Source: Zygaena filipendulae
Taxonomy: Eukaryota > Arthropoda > Insecta > Lepidoptera > Zygaenidae
NCBI GenBank assembly: GCA_907165275.2
Contig: OU015651.1
Span: forward strand, 13,476,501-13,540,500
DNA length: 64,000 bases
Reading direction: 5' to 3'
Under the pieces are notes generated by a model that saw nothing but the letters and a program-made list of their open reading frames with translations, did no database searches and was not told the DNA's origin. The translations under genes were made by a program, and so were the position numbers. Below are positions 1 through 11,397 of this stretch, piece after piece; position 1 is the stretch's first letter, and every line of letters begins with the position of its first letter.

Positions 1-547
1 TTGATGAATAGCGTGTAGTGTGCTGATATATTATGTTAAATCATTCATAAACAGACAACATTCTGTTACCTACCTTGTAGAAAATCTATAATTATTGAAA
101 ATTTAAATTCAGTAAACATCAGAAAATACACTGTGGTAGATAAAATGCTATTGAGTACATTCGCCGATCATAATTATAATGCTATAACTTTGCTGCAATA
201 AATAAAAACATCTTTATCTTTCCAGAATTTACATTATCACAGTTTTTATTTAAACATAGATAGTTATTAAATACAGATGACTGACCATAAGTTTGTATAA
301 AGATAACATTATAAAACTAGATAATATGTACGATGCGTAACTTCTCTTTTCCGAAATTTCTTAATTCTGTTTTGTTTTATCAGCTACCTATAGGAGAGCA
401 TAATTTTTAAAACTCTGAACTGCTAACTGCTAACCTGAGTTCAATTTTGAAATTGAAACAACTTTTATCTGGACTAACATATATGTTTATAAAAAATTCT
501 GCACTTAATTCACAATTTTATTTTTTACTTTCAAGCTATAAAATATT
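1..547. other. AT-rich intergenic sequence
   Basis: No gene or repeat seen, except that 453-478 is an inverted match to 1338-1364 and so marks a small dispersed repeat. Confidence 0.5.
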
Positions 548-549
548 TA

Positions 550-1009
550 GGGTAAAACCAGGATAGTTGCCCTGGGGGTATAGTTGCCCCGATCGTAATT
601 ACTCAAGTTTCGCAGATGAATCGCGTGCTATTTTATTTATCTATCAAAAGACTTTCCAACTACTATTAAGTGGACCGCGTCTCATGTCTCTGTGCGATTG
701 CATGGGAACGCAAGGTGCGATCAAAGATTTTTCGGGTAGATGCCTTGTTTCCCGTCGGGTCGTCCATCCTAAACGTAATTTATATGGACTTGGCAACTAT
801 CCCATATATGGGATAGATGTCACAAAAAGTAGAGGTCCGTAGAAATTGCTAATACTCTGGAAATTTCAAAGATAATGTCTTTTAAATTTAATAAATTCGT
901 AGATAAAGAACCAAAGTACTTGCCAGTTTAAAAAATAAGATATTTTGATTTTTGTACTGGGAGATATAAAATGATTTCAAAAAGTGTGGCAACTATCCGG
1001 GTTTTACCC
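550..1009. mobile_element. 460-bp MITE with GGGTAAAACC TIR
   Basis: Ends GGGTAAAACCAGGATAGTTGCC and its inverted match (one mismatch) at 988-1009, flanked by TA on both sides (Tc1/mariner-like). The interior, 570-840, is GC-richer and open in one frame for 91 codons but matches no transposase I know. Confidence 0.7.
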
Positions 1010-1107
1010 TAGTGTTTTAGTTCCCCTACTGGAAATCAAACCCACAAGTTGGGCACGGAAACCAGTCGTTTTATTTTTTTACTGTCAGATAAACAGCTGT
1101 TAGTCCA

Positions 1108-1337
1108 CTCAGACCAAATAAAAACTAAAGACGGGACGTCTCGAACAACGAAGTGAAGCCGGTTGCGTATGCACTATGCATGTGGTGCTTAGGAAAGTGC
1201 CACGACGATTCCCAGGTATGGTGTCTTTTTCTTGTAAGTGTGTGCGTGTTTCTGTGTACGTGCACGGCGTGTTGTCTTTTTTCTGGCTTCACTTGTTTGT
1301 TCAACGCGTTCCGTCGTTAGTTTTTATTTGGTCTGAG
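1108..1337. mobile_element. MITE with CTCAGAC TIR, 230-bp form
   Basis: Ends CTCAGACCAAATAAAAACT and AGTTTTTATTTGGTCTGAG. Flanks are TTAGTCCA (1100-1107) and TTAAAGTCCA (1338-1347), an 8-bp duplication with two bases added on the right. The interior is unrelated to the 721-bp form. Confidence 0.75.
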
Positions 1338-1349
1338 TTAAAGTCCAGA

Positions 1350-1990
1350 TGAAAGTTGTTTCAAACGACCAATCTGTAAGCGCCTCTACACATTGCACTA
1401 ATTGCACTAATTACGTACCGTTAGCGCTAATGTCTCGAAAGCTCAAACCGGCTTACACTCATGCCCCATAGGACGCAGCACTCTCCTAACACAATTATAA
1501 ATGTACAACACAAAAGCAAAACATCCTAATACACATGGGATATAACGTTAATTACCCAAACTCACTTGTTTGATTTATACGGATTGTTATCAGTAATTTA
1601 GTAACAAAACATCCCCCTAATGTCATATAAACACGGTAGCTGAAAGCAAACATCGTATGACGTCACAACACGTGAGCAAAAATAACACGACATTAGTAGC
1701 GAGAATTTCCAAGCGACGCCTTACAACCCTTAATTTCTCTCCCCTAATGTGCCAGCGTCACCTTGTACATTTTTCAATTCAATAACCATCGCTAATTCTA
1801 AGACGTGAAGATTTAAATTGCACTGCAGTTTGTAAGTTGAAAAACTTTATATTGAAATTGAAGTTTTATTTGCTTATGCTTAAGGTGTAAATTGAATTGA
1901 ACAATGTTGCAACAGAGCCGTCGCACTCGCACTTTGCTATTGGTATTTGCATATTAAATTATCGCAATGGAACTATAAGTAGGTAGGTAA
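1350..1990. other. Intergenic, nothing recognised
   Basis: AT-rich with scattered short GC words; no open frame or inverted repeat of note. Confidence 0.5.
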
Positions 1991-1994
1991 TTAA

Positions 1995-2110
1995 TCCTGC
2001 TAATATTATAAATGTGAAGGGGTACAGAGAAGGACATAGGGTACTTTTTATCCCGGAATTACTGCGGAAACTCCAAAATTACCGCGGGTGAAACCGCGGG
2101 GCACAGCTAG
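1995..2110 (+). mobile_element. Helitron-like (Lep1-type) element, short form
   Basis: Starts TCCTGCTAATATTATAAATG and ends with the hairpin CCGCGGGTGAAACCGCGG, 8 bases, then CTAG. It sits between A and T, as Helitrons do, with no target duplication. The middle is deleted. No Rep/helicase is encoded, so it is non-autonomous. This structure defines the many copies listed below. Confidence 0.8.
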
Positions 2111-2280
2111 TTATAAATAAACCTGAATTTTGTGACGGACTATAAGATTTGATGGTTGATGGCCTTTGTGTAGGCAGGTAATTCTTTTTTAATAACGCTT
2201 CACAAAACACAGATCTACTTGATCTCACAACTAAGCTATGAGCTATGAGCTTATGCTCATAGCAAATAAATAATAAATAA

Positions 2281-2550
2281 ATAATAATAATAATCCACAT
2301 CACAACACACAGATCTACTTGATCCCACAGTAAGCTATTATTAGCTCGTGTCGTGGAAACCAAGCAAACGTGGTATATACTACATAGAATTACTTATATA
2401 TTATACTATAGATATACGTATATATAAACACACCCAGACTGGAAAATGGAACCCTGAGTTCATCACACAAAGTTCACCCCCACCGGGATCGAACCCGGAA
2501 CCCCTTGATTAGCGGGCAGGCATGGTGACCTCTGCGCCAAATGGGTCGTC
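2281..2550 (-). mobile_element. tRNA-derived SINE
   Basis: Minus strand: an A-box-like TGGCGCAGAGG, a clear B box GGTTCGATCCCGG (at about 2486), a body with AAGTAGATCTGTGTGTTGTG, and an (ATT)n tail. A truncated second copy of the tail body adjoins at 2198-2262. Not a functional tRNA, as no cloverleaf can be closed. Confidence 0.8.
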
Positions 2551-2581
2551 AATAAACGCATAGTTTAGATATTATAGAATA

Positions 2582-2772
2582 CTAGCTGTGCCCCGCGGTT
2601 TCACCCGCGGTAATTTCGGAGTTCCCGCGGGGATTTTGGGGTAAAAAGTAGCCTATATCCTTCTCTGTACCCCTGACAACGTGCATGCCAAATTTCATCC
2701 AAATCCGTTCAGCCGTTTTTGCTTGATTGAGTAACAAACATCCACACTTTCACATTTATAATACTAGTCGGA
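2582..2772 (-). mobile_element. Helitron-like element, near full length
   Basis: Intact 3' hairpin plus CTAG (at 2582) and the TCCGACTAGTATTATAAATG start at 2772. Middle contains AGGATATAGGCTACTTTTTA. Confidence 0.85.
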
Positions 2773-2777
2773 TATAG

Positions 2778-2861
2778 GTCTACACGCCCAGACTTGAAAT
2801 TGTTCATCACACTAAATCCACTCCCACCGTTAATCGAACCCGGAACCTCTTTATTAGCGGT
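2778..2861 (-). mobile_element. tRNA-derived SINE fragment
   Basis: Fragment of the same SINE family: B box GGTTCGATTAACGG and the start of the body only. It lies next to a Helitron-like copy. Confidence 0.6.
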
Positions 2862-2905
2862 GACTAGTTCTTATTTTGACTGGTGTTTCGGTGATACACA
2901 CAATA

Positions 2906-3228
2906 GGGATGTTGACTACTTTTAAAAATCAAAATTCTAATTAGTCCGTCAGTTAGAAAATAAAAAAACAATAGACACGTATTTTTTGCTTTTTTAAATA
3001 AATTAAAATATACAGAGATAAAGCGCATTAAAGTTTAGGATGAGGAGGTCGTGACGTCACTAACCACAAAACCGCCATACAAACTGTCAGAATAGTGACG
3101 TCACGCGAAATTTCAACTCAATATATCGCCGTTATTTTTTGATTACGTAAAAAAAGAAAAAATACGTGTCCAATATTTTTTAATAATCTACAAGACGGAC
3201 TAAAAAATAAAAATTAGTCAACATGCCC
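2906..3228. mobile_element. MITE carrying paired TGACGTCA sites, copy a
   Basis: Long imperfect inverted repeats (GGGATGTTGACTA ... TAGTCAACATGCCC), each with an AGTCCGTC block and an ATACGTGTC block. In the centre are two GTGACGTCAC palindromes at 3051-3060 and 3095-3104. Other copies: 18996, 21394, 23525 and 60113. Confidence 0.8.
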
Positions 3229-3229
3229 A

Positions 3230-4140
3230 TTGCAGGTTTGGGTGGTTACTGTACTAACGCAAAGCTCTTCTGTCAATTGATGTTCGTCTTTCTCCCTAAA
3301 ACTCGAGAATGGCTGGACCGATGTGGCTAATTTTGATGTTGAAATTCAGGGAATTTGTGGAAGTTTAGGGGAGGTTTAAGTAGGTAGTAAATTAGGCTAC
3401 TTATAGTATTTAGTCGATTGCCAATTCTGTGACAAATTTAAAATCGCGAAAGACATGATACTATTTTCTATAGCAGGTTTAGTTTATGTTTATTAAAATT
3501 TGTATACAAAAGCTAACTGTTAAAACAGTTTATATAAATTACAAAAGTTTGCGTGTCTCTACATATAGATCTACGTACTCTGTGTTTTGCACAACTTTAA
3601 CATGTCAATTCAATTTTAATCGTTTAACGTCATGTGTCTATGAGAGTTGAATAACTGTTCTCTCATCGAAAATTACTGTTAACATCGACAAAATGTATGC
3701 ATTCCAATTAAACGAACAGCTGTAAATATTTCACTGCATTGCGCACTATTCATTAGTACACTGAAGTTATGGATTGTTGAATATGAACAACTTTCAATAT
3801 CATTGTAATATTGAATTTGTTTTACTGTACTAAATTGAATTTGATCAACTAAGCTAAGAAAAAAAAAACATTTATTTGTTTATTTATCAGAAGCAGCAGT
3901 GTTAATAAACCTTTAGTAGTACCTCGTAGTACCTACACCAGGTGTCCCTGCAGGTTCGATCCCTTCATTAGGGTAAACTTTTAATGGACGAACATTTCAG
4001 TTTAATTGATTTACATAATATATGACTCTATCAGTGTTTTATAGAACTTTCAAAATTATTGTCTCAATATGTACTTATTGAACGCCGCACCATTGCAGTT
4101 AAACTGAAGTTAATATTGTTATTTTTTAATATAACTGTAA
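3230..4140. other. Intergenic, nothing recognised
   Basis: No gene. Several A runs and a short TTTATTTGTTTATTTAT stretch. Confidence 0.5.
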
Positions 4141-4143
4141 TTA

Positions 4144-4262
4144 TGTCCTCCTCTGTGCCCCTGACAACGCGTGTGCACAATTTAGTGGTGATCGGTTCAG
4201 CCGTTAAGGCGTGAAAGGGAAACAAACAAACAAACTCACTTTCGCTTTTATAATAGTAAGGA
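4144..4262 (-). mobile_element. Helitron-like remnant
   Basis: 5' two thirds only (start at 4262, to the CACAGAGGAGG segment). The hairpin end is lost. Confidence 0.6.
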
Positions 4263-4696
4263 TTATTACACAACATCACGTCCTTGTGTCATTTTCTGTT
4301 GAAAATAAAATTAACCAATGCCTAATAATAATATTAAAGGTTCTATAAAACACAAAACGTAGACTGTAAATAGTAAAGTGTAGCTACCTACTCAAAAGCC
4401 CTCCGGTAAAACAAATAAAAAACTACGAAAAAAGAATTTCCTAATTAATTTACCTCCTTTGAATTTCCCTTATGCCATCAAAGTCACTCGTTTAAACCCC
4501 TAGGCAGCGTTCCCCGAAGAAATATAAAACCGGAACGTTAAAGATAAATTGGGTTTCTGGATTTACAGCGCTTGACCGCTGTATAATTAAGATTAACTCG
4601 ACGAGTTAAATGCGAATCGAAAGTTTATAAACTGTACAGGGAGGATCTGTAGCCTGTATGCCTGTACTGATACTGGGTGTCAGTGTTGCAGTCGAA

Positions 4697-5515
4697 TCCT
4701 TACTACCTATTATAAATGTGAAAGTGAGTTCGTTTGTTTATTTGTTACACTTTCAAGCCTCAACGGCTCAATCGGTCACCATGAAATTTTGCCTACATCT
4801 TATCAGGAATACAAAGAAGGACATAGGGTACTTTTTGCTCCGGAATAGGGTACTTGCATGAATTTTTTTTTCAGTCTATTTTAAAGATATAATGGCCTAC
4901 TTAAACAAAGCAAGAAAAAGAAAAAAATATATGCATAAATTAATTAAATAGAACGTTTCAAAATTCATACTTTAGACCTTACCGCCGAAACGCGGAATGA
5001 CGTCACTTGTTCAAAATTACGCCTTATTATAATCTGTGATAGAAATGTTACTGTCGTATTGACAAGGTCATGTAACTCTGACAGATATAACTTCAATATC
5101 CGAAAGCGAAATTAAGGTTGAACTGTGTCGATTTACTTCCAAAAGTTCCAGTAAAGAATCGAAATGCATCTTACCGATGCATTTTAAAGTAAAAAAATTC
5201 AGAAAATGGAAAATATGCGTTGACTGTATGCACTTAGTTTCCTTTGCCCTCTCTGAAAGAGGTAAATGTTTCCTAAAAAAATAAAAGTGACGTCATGTGT
5301 CAAGCTTGGCTGTGATTGGTGTTTCGTTGCAACGTTCCGTTTCACAAAATTAAAAGTTGAATATTTTGGAAACTATTGAATTTTTTTTAGTAAATCTTTC
5401 ACGATAACGCTTTTCTAAGGCTCTATTTTTGAAATATTGACACAATTTCTTATTATAAATTTCATGCAAGTACCCTATTGCCGTGGGAACTTCAAAATTT
5501 ACGCGGGTGTTCGCC
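4697..5515 (+). mobile_element. Helitron-like element split by a MITE
   Basis: Starts TCCTTACTACCTATTATAAA at 4697 and runs to CTTTTTGCTCCGG at 4843. It resumes with CCGTGGGAACTTC at 5481, up to a degraded hairpin. The gap is a 630-bp inverted-repeat element. Confidence 0.75.
4846..5478 (+). mobile_element. MITE with TIR AGGGTACTTGCATGAA
   Basis: Ends TAGGGTACTTGCATGAA and TTCATGCAAGTACCCTA are perfect inverted repeats, and a TA (or AT) duplication fits the host Helitron sequence. The interior contains a TGACGTCAT motif and AATGCATCTTACCGATGCATT. A partial inverted copy is at 10391-10760. Confidence 0.75.
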
Positions 5516-5907
5516 TTTTTACAAAATAGAATTAGAAAGAGAACAAAACACGTTGATGGTTTTGTGTATTCGCAAGCACCCCGACGCGCTAAATTAGATT
5601 AAGTCTGAACTCTGACCGCAACAAAGACAAATGGTAACGATTTCCGATGCGGGAGCATCCACCACATCGCATTTTCTGTCTTTAGTAGGTTGGTATTGTA
5701 CAAAATGGCGGCCGGCTAAATTTATAAATGAGCGAATTATGCAATATTATGGCGACCTTATTCGTTTCATCTCGCGAGAAATGGGCTGTTTACGTAACAA
5801 AACAAGACTCGTATCGTTAAGAAAAACCGTTTGAAATTTTTTAAAAGAAGTTTTCTTTGTCAATATGAATGGTTTCTTGAAATTATTTATCAAGCTATTG
5901 TAACAAA

Positions 5908-6098
5908 TGCTGTTCCCCGCGATAATGTAGGAGTTCCTGCGGGAATTCCCGGATAAAAGTACCCTATGTCCTTCTTTGTAGGTACCTCTGACAACGTGCA
6001 TGCAAAATTTCAGGGCTATCGCGATCGGTTGAGCCGTTAAGGCATGAAAGCGTAGCAAACAAACAAACTCACTTTCGCATTTATAACATTAATAAGGA
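5908..6098 (-). mobile_element. Helitron-like element
   Basis: Near complete; the CTAG end is decayed, and the 5' end is at 6098 (ATCCTTATTAATGTTATAAA). Confidence 0.7.
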
Positions 6099-6157
6099 TT
6101 TTGTTCTTGTAAGTAACATTGTTCAACTTTACCCCTATACTTTAGAGTTTAGACTAA

Positions 6158-6214
6158 CGGCCGCACTCAGAGTCGACTTTAATGATTCATTAAAGTCGAC
6201 TCTGAGTGCGGCGG
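6158..6214. mobile_element. 57-bp minimal CCGCCGCACTC MITE
   Basis: Only the two terminal arms remain, 27 bp each, nearly perfect inverted repeats around a 3-bp centre. TAA duplicated at 6155-6157 and 6215-6217. Full-size relatives are about 240 bp. Confidence 0.85.
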
Positions 6215-6304
6215 TAAGAGTTCCTATATTTTTTGTAACACAACTTTCTCCTAAAATAAAGTTTTTAGGAGAACAAAGCTTCTTCATAAATTACCAGCTG
6301 AAAC

Positions 6305-6460
6305 TAAACTATATGTTCTTCTCTTTTTCCTTGACAACGTGTATGCTGTATTTCACGGTGATCGGTCGAAAAGATATGGCGTGAAAGCTTAACAAACAAA
6401 TAAACAAATAAAATAAAAAATGCGCGTTTAAAATAGTACCTAGCCACAGATAATAGGTAT
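6305..6460 (-). mobile_element. Helitron-like remnant
   Basis: Central part only: CACGTTGTCAAGG and the TTGTTAAGCTTTCACGCC block. Confidence 0.45.
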
Positions 6461-6504
6461 AATACTATACTTAGCGAACTGCTTGAACGGTTTTTAAAAC
6501 CTTT

Positions 6505-6665
6505 CACTTAATTTGCAATGTATGTATGTATATCTATGTTTGTACGGGTAGAAACTTACTTGCAACTCAATTTTGAAGCAGATATCTTTAACCGATTAAG
6601 CTGAAATTTTGTATACAAGTTTAATTTGGAGGACAATGCATGGTTTGTTCTTTTTAGCGCATTTT
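6505..6665 (+). repeat. Dispersed repeat, pair with 27395-27532
   Basis: TTTGTACGGGTAGAAACTTA ... GACAATGCATGGTTTGTTC recurs inverted at 27395-27532. Moderate divergence. Confidence 0.5.
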
Positions 6666-6879
6666 AATAACCCTTCTAAGCTAATACTAACCCTAATAAG
6701 CTAAGCTTATTTTATAAAAAAGTTTTTTTTTTTTCGAGACTTCACTAATGCTTTCTTTGAGTACCTAATACTGCTAGGTTTTCTTTTTTCAACTTTCGCT
6801 CCTTGCACTGATATACGAAATCATGTTTTCTTTTTTTTTATATTCTCTTTGGCTTCTTTAATTAAATAACTTTTTCATT

Positions 6880-7197
6880 ACTCATACTCGGAAAGTAGGT
6901 CGAAGTTGCCTGAGAAGCGGGTTGAAAGTAACCCTTTTCAGCCCTAGGGAGAATCGCTTTCAACTGACAGCTGGATACTGCAGAAACTCAAGTTTTTTTT
7001 TATGTCATAGGGGGCATACTTACTGGCCAGTAGCACACCTAATGGTTGATTTATGTAAAATAAAATTCACTCATTTTTTCTTTAGTTAATTCCTATTTTT
7101 ATTTTAACTTTCCTTGCATTCGTAATGAAAAGCACAGTGTTATCCTCGGGAGAAAGACTTACTTTCACCCCTAGGATAACAGTGTACTATTTCATTG
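6880..7197 (+). repeat. Dispersed repeat with ATTACTCATACTCGG start, unoccupied form
   Basis: Begins CATTACTCATACTCGGAAAG and ends in the foldback CAGTGTTATCCTCGGG ... CCCCTAGGATAACAGTG. A fragment of the TGACATAAAA retroposon (6993-7045) is built in. It serves as the empty site for the TTTAGTCCC insertions at 33907 and 34301. Confidence 0.65.
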
Positions 7198-7699
7198 AGT
7201 CAAAGTAAAATTGCGTGCGCTATTTACGGTAGTAAAAAATTAGTGTAGTATTGAAAAAGAAATCTTTTTACATCTCTTTAAAGCTGTCGTCGCCCGCTTT
7301 AATGTTACAGGAAAAGCACGAGTGTCCTTTGGAATAAACGTCGCGTACATAAAACACTTGACAAAGGTCGAGTGGGAACGGTTTTAACTTTTACACACTC
7401 CAAAACGTCCACTTTCTTGCACGTTACCTACTCTCTTTTAGGACATTCGAGAAGTACACTTCTCGGGTGGAGTTGGGCGGGATTGGTTTTATGATAATAA
7501 GATCTTACTATCTACTACCTAATAATCCTTGGTCATTTTTATACAGTGCCATCTGGTCCCAAACTAAGCAAAGCTTGATGCGATGGGTGCCAGGCAACTA
7601 TACTAAAATACTATTTTTTTGAAAAAAAAAAAAAAAACATTAGACTCGGTATTATATCCCAGAGTTTGAGTAAGAAATACACATTTTAAACACATAATT

Positions 7700-7934
7700 G
7701 GACGCAGATAAGCAATAACATGTTAACCCACAAAATTAAGTTACCCATTCAGAACGATTTATTGAGAGTTAGGGAACGTTTTTAAACTATGTTTTTACCT
7801 TATTACCTTGTTTAAGTATGTAACTAAATATTGAACATAAAAAATGTTGACAGAAAATGGCGCTATAATTTTAAAACACGATTTACTCAAAATTTCTCCA
7901 GTGTGGGTTAACACACTATTGCTTATCTATGTCC
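7700..7934. mobile_element. GGACGCAGATAAGC MITE
   Basis: Ends GGACGCAGATAAGCAATA and TATTGCTTATCTATGTCC. AATT flanks both sides (7696-7699, 7935-7938). Confidence 0.82.
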
Positions 7935-7939
7935 AATTA

Positions 7940-8030
7940 ATATCTGATATAGGAATCGAACCCGTAACACCTAGAGTAGCAGTTAGGTTGACCAGCCGCT
8001 TTACCAACGATACTGGCGACTATAGTATTT
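7940..8030 (-). mobile_element. tRNA-like SINE head
   Basis: Minus strand: TTGGTAAAGCGGCTGG (A-box-like) and GGGTTCGATTCCT (B box) 55 bp apart, with no foldable acceptor stem. Taken as a different tRNA-derived SINE. It adjoins a GGACGCAGATAAGC MITE. Confidence 0.45.
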
Positions 8031-8039
8031 ATGGGTTGA

Positions 8040-9860
8040 AAAACAAAAACTTTGCGAGGTTTATTTTACCACCATCAAAGATGGCGGTTCGGTCATTTAT
8101 TTTCATGTCGATAAAAAATGGTTAAAAATGAATTTTTTTGTGTTATAAGGTGCTGTATTGGACAATAATTTTCAGTGACGGTTTTTTATGCGCTCAAGAA
8201 GATAGGTATATGACATTTCGAGCTGATTTCTTCGGTTTCCTCCAAGAGCTCAGAGAAAGTTTTTGCAAGGTATACCTAGCACCGTGGATTGCAATTTCAA
8301 ACCGTACAACGTAGCATTTTAATAGCAAATACATTGATCTAATTAATTTTACTTGAAACTGGCTAAATGCATTATATGCGAAAGTCCATAGAAAAAAAGA
8401 AGAAATAAAGGTACAAGAATTAGCACTATACATAGTATAGTAGGTAGTTAAATAGATCACTGTCTAGATAAAGTCTTCTTTATATAGATAAAGCTTTCAT
8501 CAAATTACAACCAAATATACACACCGGCAGAATTAGCGGAACATAAAAAGGGAGAGTATAGAAATAATTACGTATATATATTAAAACAAATTATTATTAA
8601 AGCTTATAATATTTAAATAAAATATAAACATTTAATACAACAATTATTTATTATTAACATTGGTCAACTCTCAAAGACATCGCTTATTTTTTTTTCGATT
8701 TCTGTTAAACGCCATTTTGAAGAAAAACTATTTTGGAAACGATTTTTATAAAATCTCAAAGGCTTTTTAATTCACTATCGGTCAGTGTCGAAAGCTTATT
8801 TTCAAAATAACAACTGACATTTGATATTTTCGTTTATTTTCAAGACTCCCCGTAAACAAAAGTGACTGAGCACATTTTGATAAACATAATTACATACGTA
8901 TTATGTTACAGCGTAAGGTTTTGTGCACTAAAAGCCTGCAGAGTGCTCTTAACGCGTACTCTGACAATTAGCAAAGCTCTATGCAACAGCCAACAACCCA
9001 TATAAAATTCATTCATTACTTTAGCTCATTGAATCACACGAAACCGAAATGAAATTCTGTATTAACCATCCCACGGTTCAAATTGCGATAAAAACTCATT
9101 CATACACATTACCATAACTCTCTAAGTATCCATCGTTCAATGGGACAATTAAAATTGATTCTTATTTAGTAAATAATAGCTTTCATTATGCAAACGAACC
9201 CAAAATTTGGCTTAGTGAGGAAATTACAAGCGTAGGAAACTTAATCCTATCACCTGGGAAAAAAGGTGAATTTTTGACTAAGAGTTTAAATGTTACAAAA
9301 ATGTTCAGTAAATTTTAGGGAAATTGTATCTTATGCTGTAAAAGTTAAGGCATATACTTATAAATTTTCTGGGAGGAAAATATTGAGCTGTGACGAGTGA
9401 GCATCAAAGTTCGAGGATTCAGGATGAAAAAATGTTTAGCGTATTAACTACTTGAAAAATTTTATCATAATGTATTTAAAATATTTTATTACTTGTTCTA
9501 CTGTAAGTATATAAACTAACTGTAATTGTGTTGTGTCTCTATTTCCAAATAAATGCCTTTTCTTCTTCTTCTTCTTCTTCTTCTAAAAAATATTTTAAGG
9601 AATAATTGTCACAATAGAACTAACTACCCATGGCCATATTAGGATTATCTTTTAGTCCATCTATATATAATAGAATAGCAAAGAATAGAATGCTTTTTTT
9701 GAATGCCAACGAACTGAACCCTATAACACCGATAAATATTATAAAATATTATGTTCCATGAAAAAAAGGCTTTGATAAATACCAAGAAAATTTTCTACAT
9801 AAATAGCTATGGATGGCATTTTGCTGGTTATATTCAAGTAAGAAGTATATACATATTAAC
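8040..9860. other. Intergenic, nothing recognised
   Basis: AT-rich. A (TTC)n run at 9556 is the only structured item. Confidence 0.5.
9556..9583 (+). repeat. (TTC)n microsatellite
   Basis: About eight TTC units. Confidence 0.85.
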
Positions 9861-9862
9861 TA

Positions 9863-9975
9863 CTAGCTGTTCCCGCGGTTTCACTCTCGTTATTTTTGGC
9901 GTTCCCACGGGAATTCCTGGACAAAAGTGCCCTATGTCCTTCTTTGTACTCCTGATAACGTGTATGCAAAAAATG
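9863..9975 (-). mobile_element. Helitron-like 3' half
   Basis: CTAG at 9863-9866 with a hairpin and the GGGAACGCC block. The 5' half is missing. Confidence 0.65.
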
Positions 9976-10039
9976 CCCTTTTTCCGACACTTCCCCAATT
10001 TACATAAAACCTTAACTTTTTTATGAACCTAAACCTTTC

Positions 10040-10135
10040 TCATGAATGTATCTATTGATGAAAACCGCATCAGAATCCATTCATTAGTTCTCGAATGTAT
10101 CGCGAACAGACTGACGGACAAACGCAGTGGAGGGC
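10040..10135 (-). mobile_element. Second-subfamily Helitron-like fragment
   Basis: Matches only the AACCGCAT ... CGCGAACAGACTGACGGAC portion. Confidence 0.4.
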
Positions 10136-10390
10136 TTTATTTCATAATATTAGTGATTGTTTGATTCTAAAATTCTGCAATGTTTTTCTGCAGTTTTATA
10201 AAAATTTGAATTTGAATAGTAAAACTGCAGGTTTTATGTGCGGGGAATGATTATAATGCTTTGATATATCGGTATACAATGTAACCTATTCAGAAGTTTT
10301 TGAGTTCATTCATAATAAACAAATAAACGCAAAATCAAATCTTTTTTCATATAGTATAGATACCTACCTAATATAAATAATAATGGCTAC

Positions 10391-10760
10391 AATAGGGTAC
10401 TTGCATCAAATTTATAATAAGTTATTGTGTCAATATTTCAAAAGTAGAGCCTTAGAAAAGCATTATCGTGAAAGATTTACCAAAAAATTTATCAATAGTT
10501 TCCAAAATATTCAACATTTAATTTTGTAAAACGGAACGTTGCAACGAAACACCAATCACAGTCACGCTTAACATATTACGTCACTTTAATTTTTTTAGGA
10601 AACATTTACCTCTTTCAGGGAAGGCAAAAGAAAGTAAATGCATACAGTCAACACATATTTTATTTTTTATGAAGTTTTTTACTTTGAAATGCATCGGTAA
10701 GATGCATTTCGATTCTTTTCTGGAACTTTTGGAATTAACTCGACACAGTTCAACCTATAC
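10391..10760 (-). mobile_element. Partial copy of the AGGGTACTTGCATGAA MITE
   Basis: About 370 bp matching 5100-5478 in inverted order: same terminal repeat at 10391, then TTCGTTGCAACGTTCCGTTT, the reduced ACGTCA box and the AAATGCATC hairpin. The other end is missing. Confidence 0.7.
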
Positions 10761-11397
10761 CTATACGGGTCTATGATTTTTTATTAATCTATACGACGGA
10801 CTAAATACAATTTTGATTTTCAAACCCCGGATACAAGCCTATTATTAATGTAGGGTATAGGTAGGTACTGCAGAAATTTGCGTCTCCAAAAAAAGAGATA
10901 AAATTCACTTCCCACTTGTTGCCTAAAAGATTTTCGGGTTGGATCAAAGTATGTCGTCTATCTACTTTATAATAGAAATGCCAGCAGCGTGCCTCGAATA
11001 ACTTTTATTTTTATGTGACAAAAGTAGCACCTTTTATTTTCATTATATCTACTCATAGATAATTAGATAGACATAGATAGATAGATCTTTTATTATCTCT
11101 TTAAAAAAATACATTTAAATTTTATGTCAAAATATAAATAAATTCACAAAAGAGATTGTCATTAATAATTATTTTACAAATACTATCATAAAATAGTGAA
11201 AGCTGATAATAGCGACAGTAAAAAATGTCAAGTGTAAAAATTTGACCAAAATATACAATTAAAATAAATAAAAATATGTCATGAATACTCTTTTACAGAG
11301 TACCTATAATGATTTATCCAATAAAAGGTTTTTCAGTCGACGCGCAAATGTTTTGTCCGAGGTTTCATTTTTAATGTCTACAGGTAGTTTTTCATAT

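Noticed and set aside
2460..2550. A tRNA gene (strong B box)
   Set aside because: Acceptor and anticodon stems do not close and a SINE body follows; the same structure recurs at 50587-50866.
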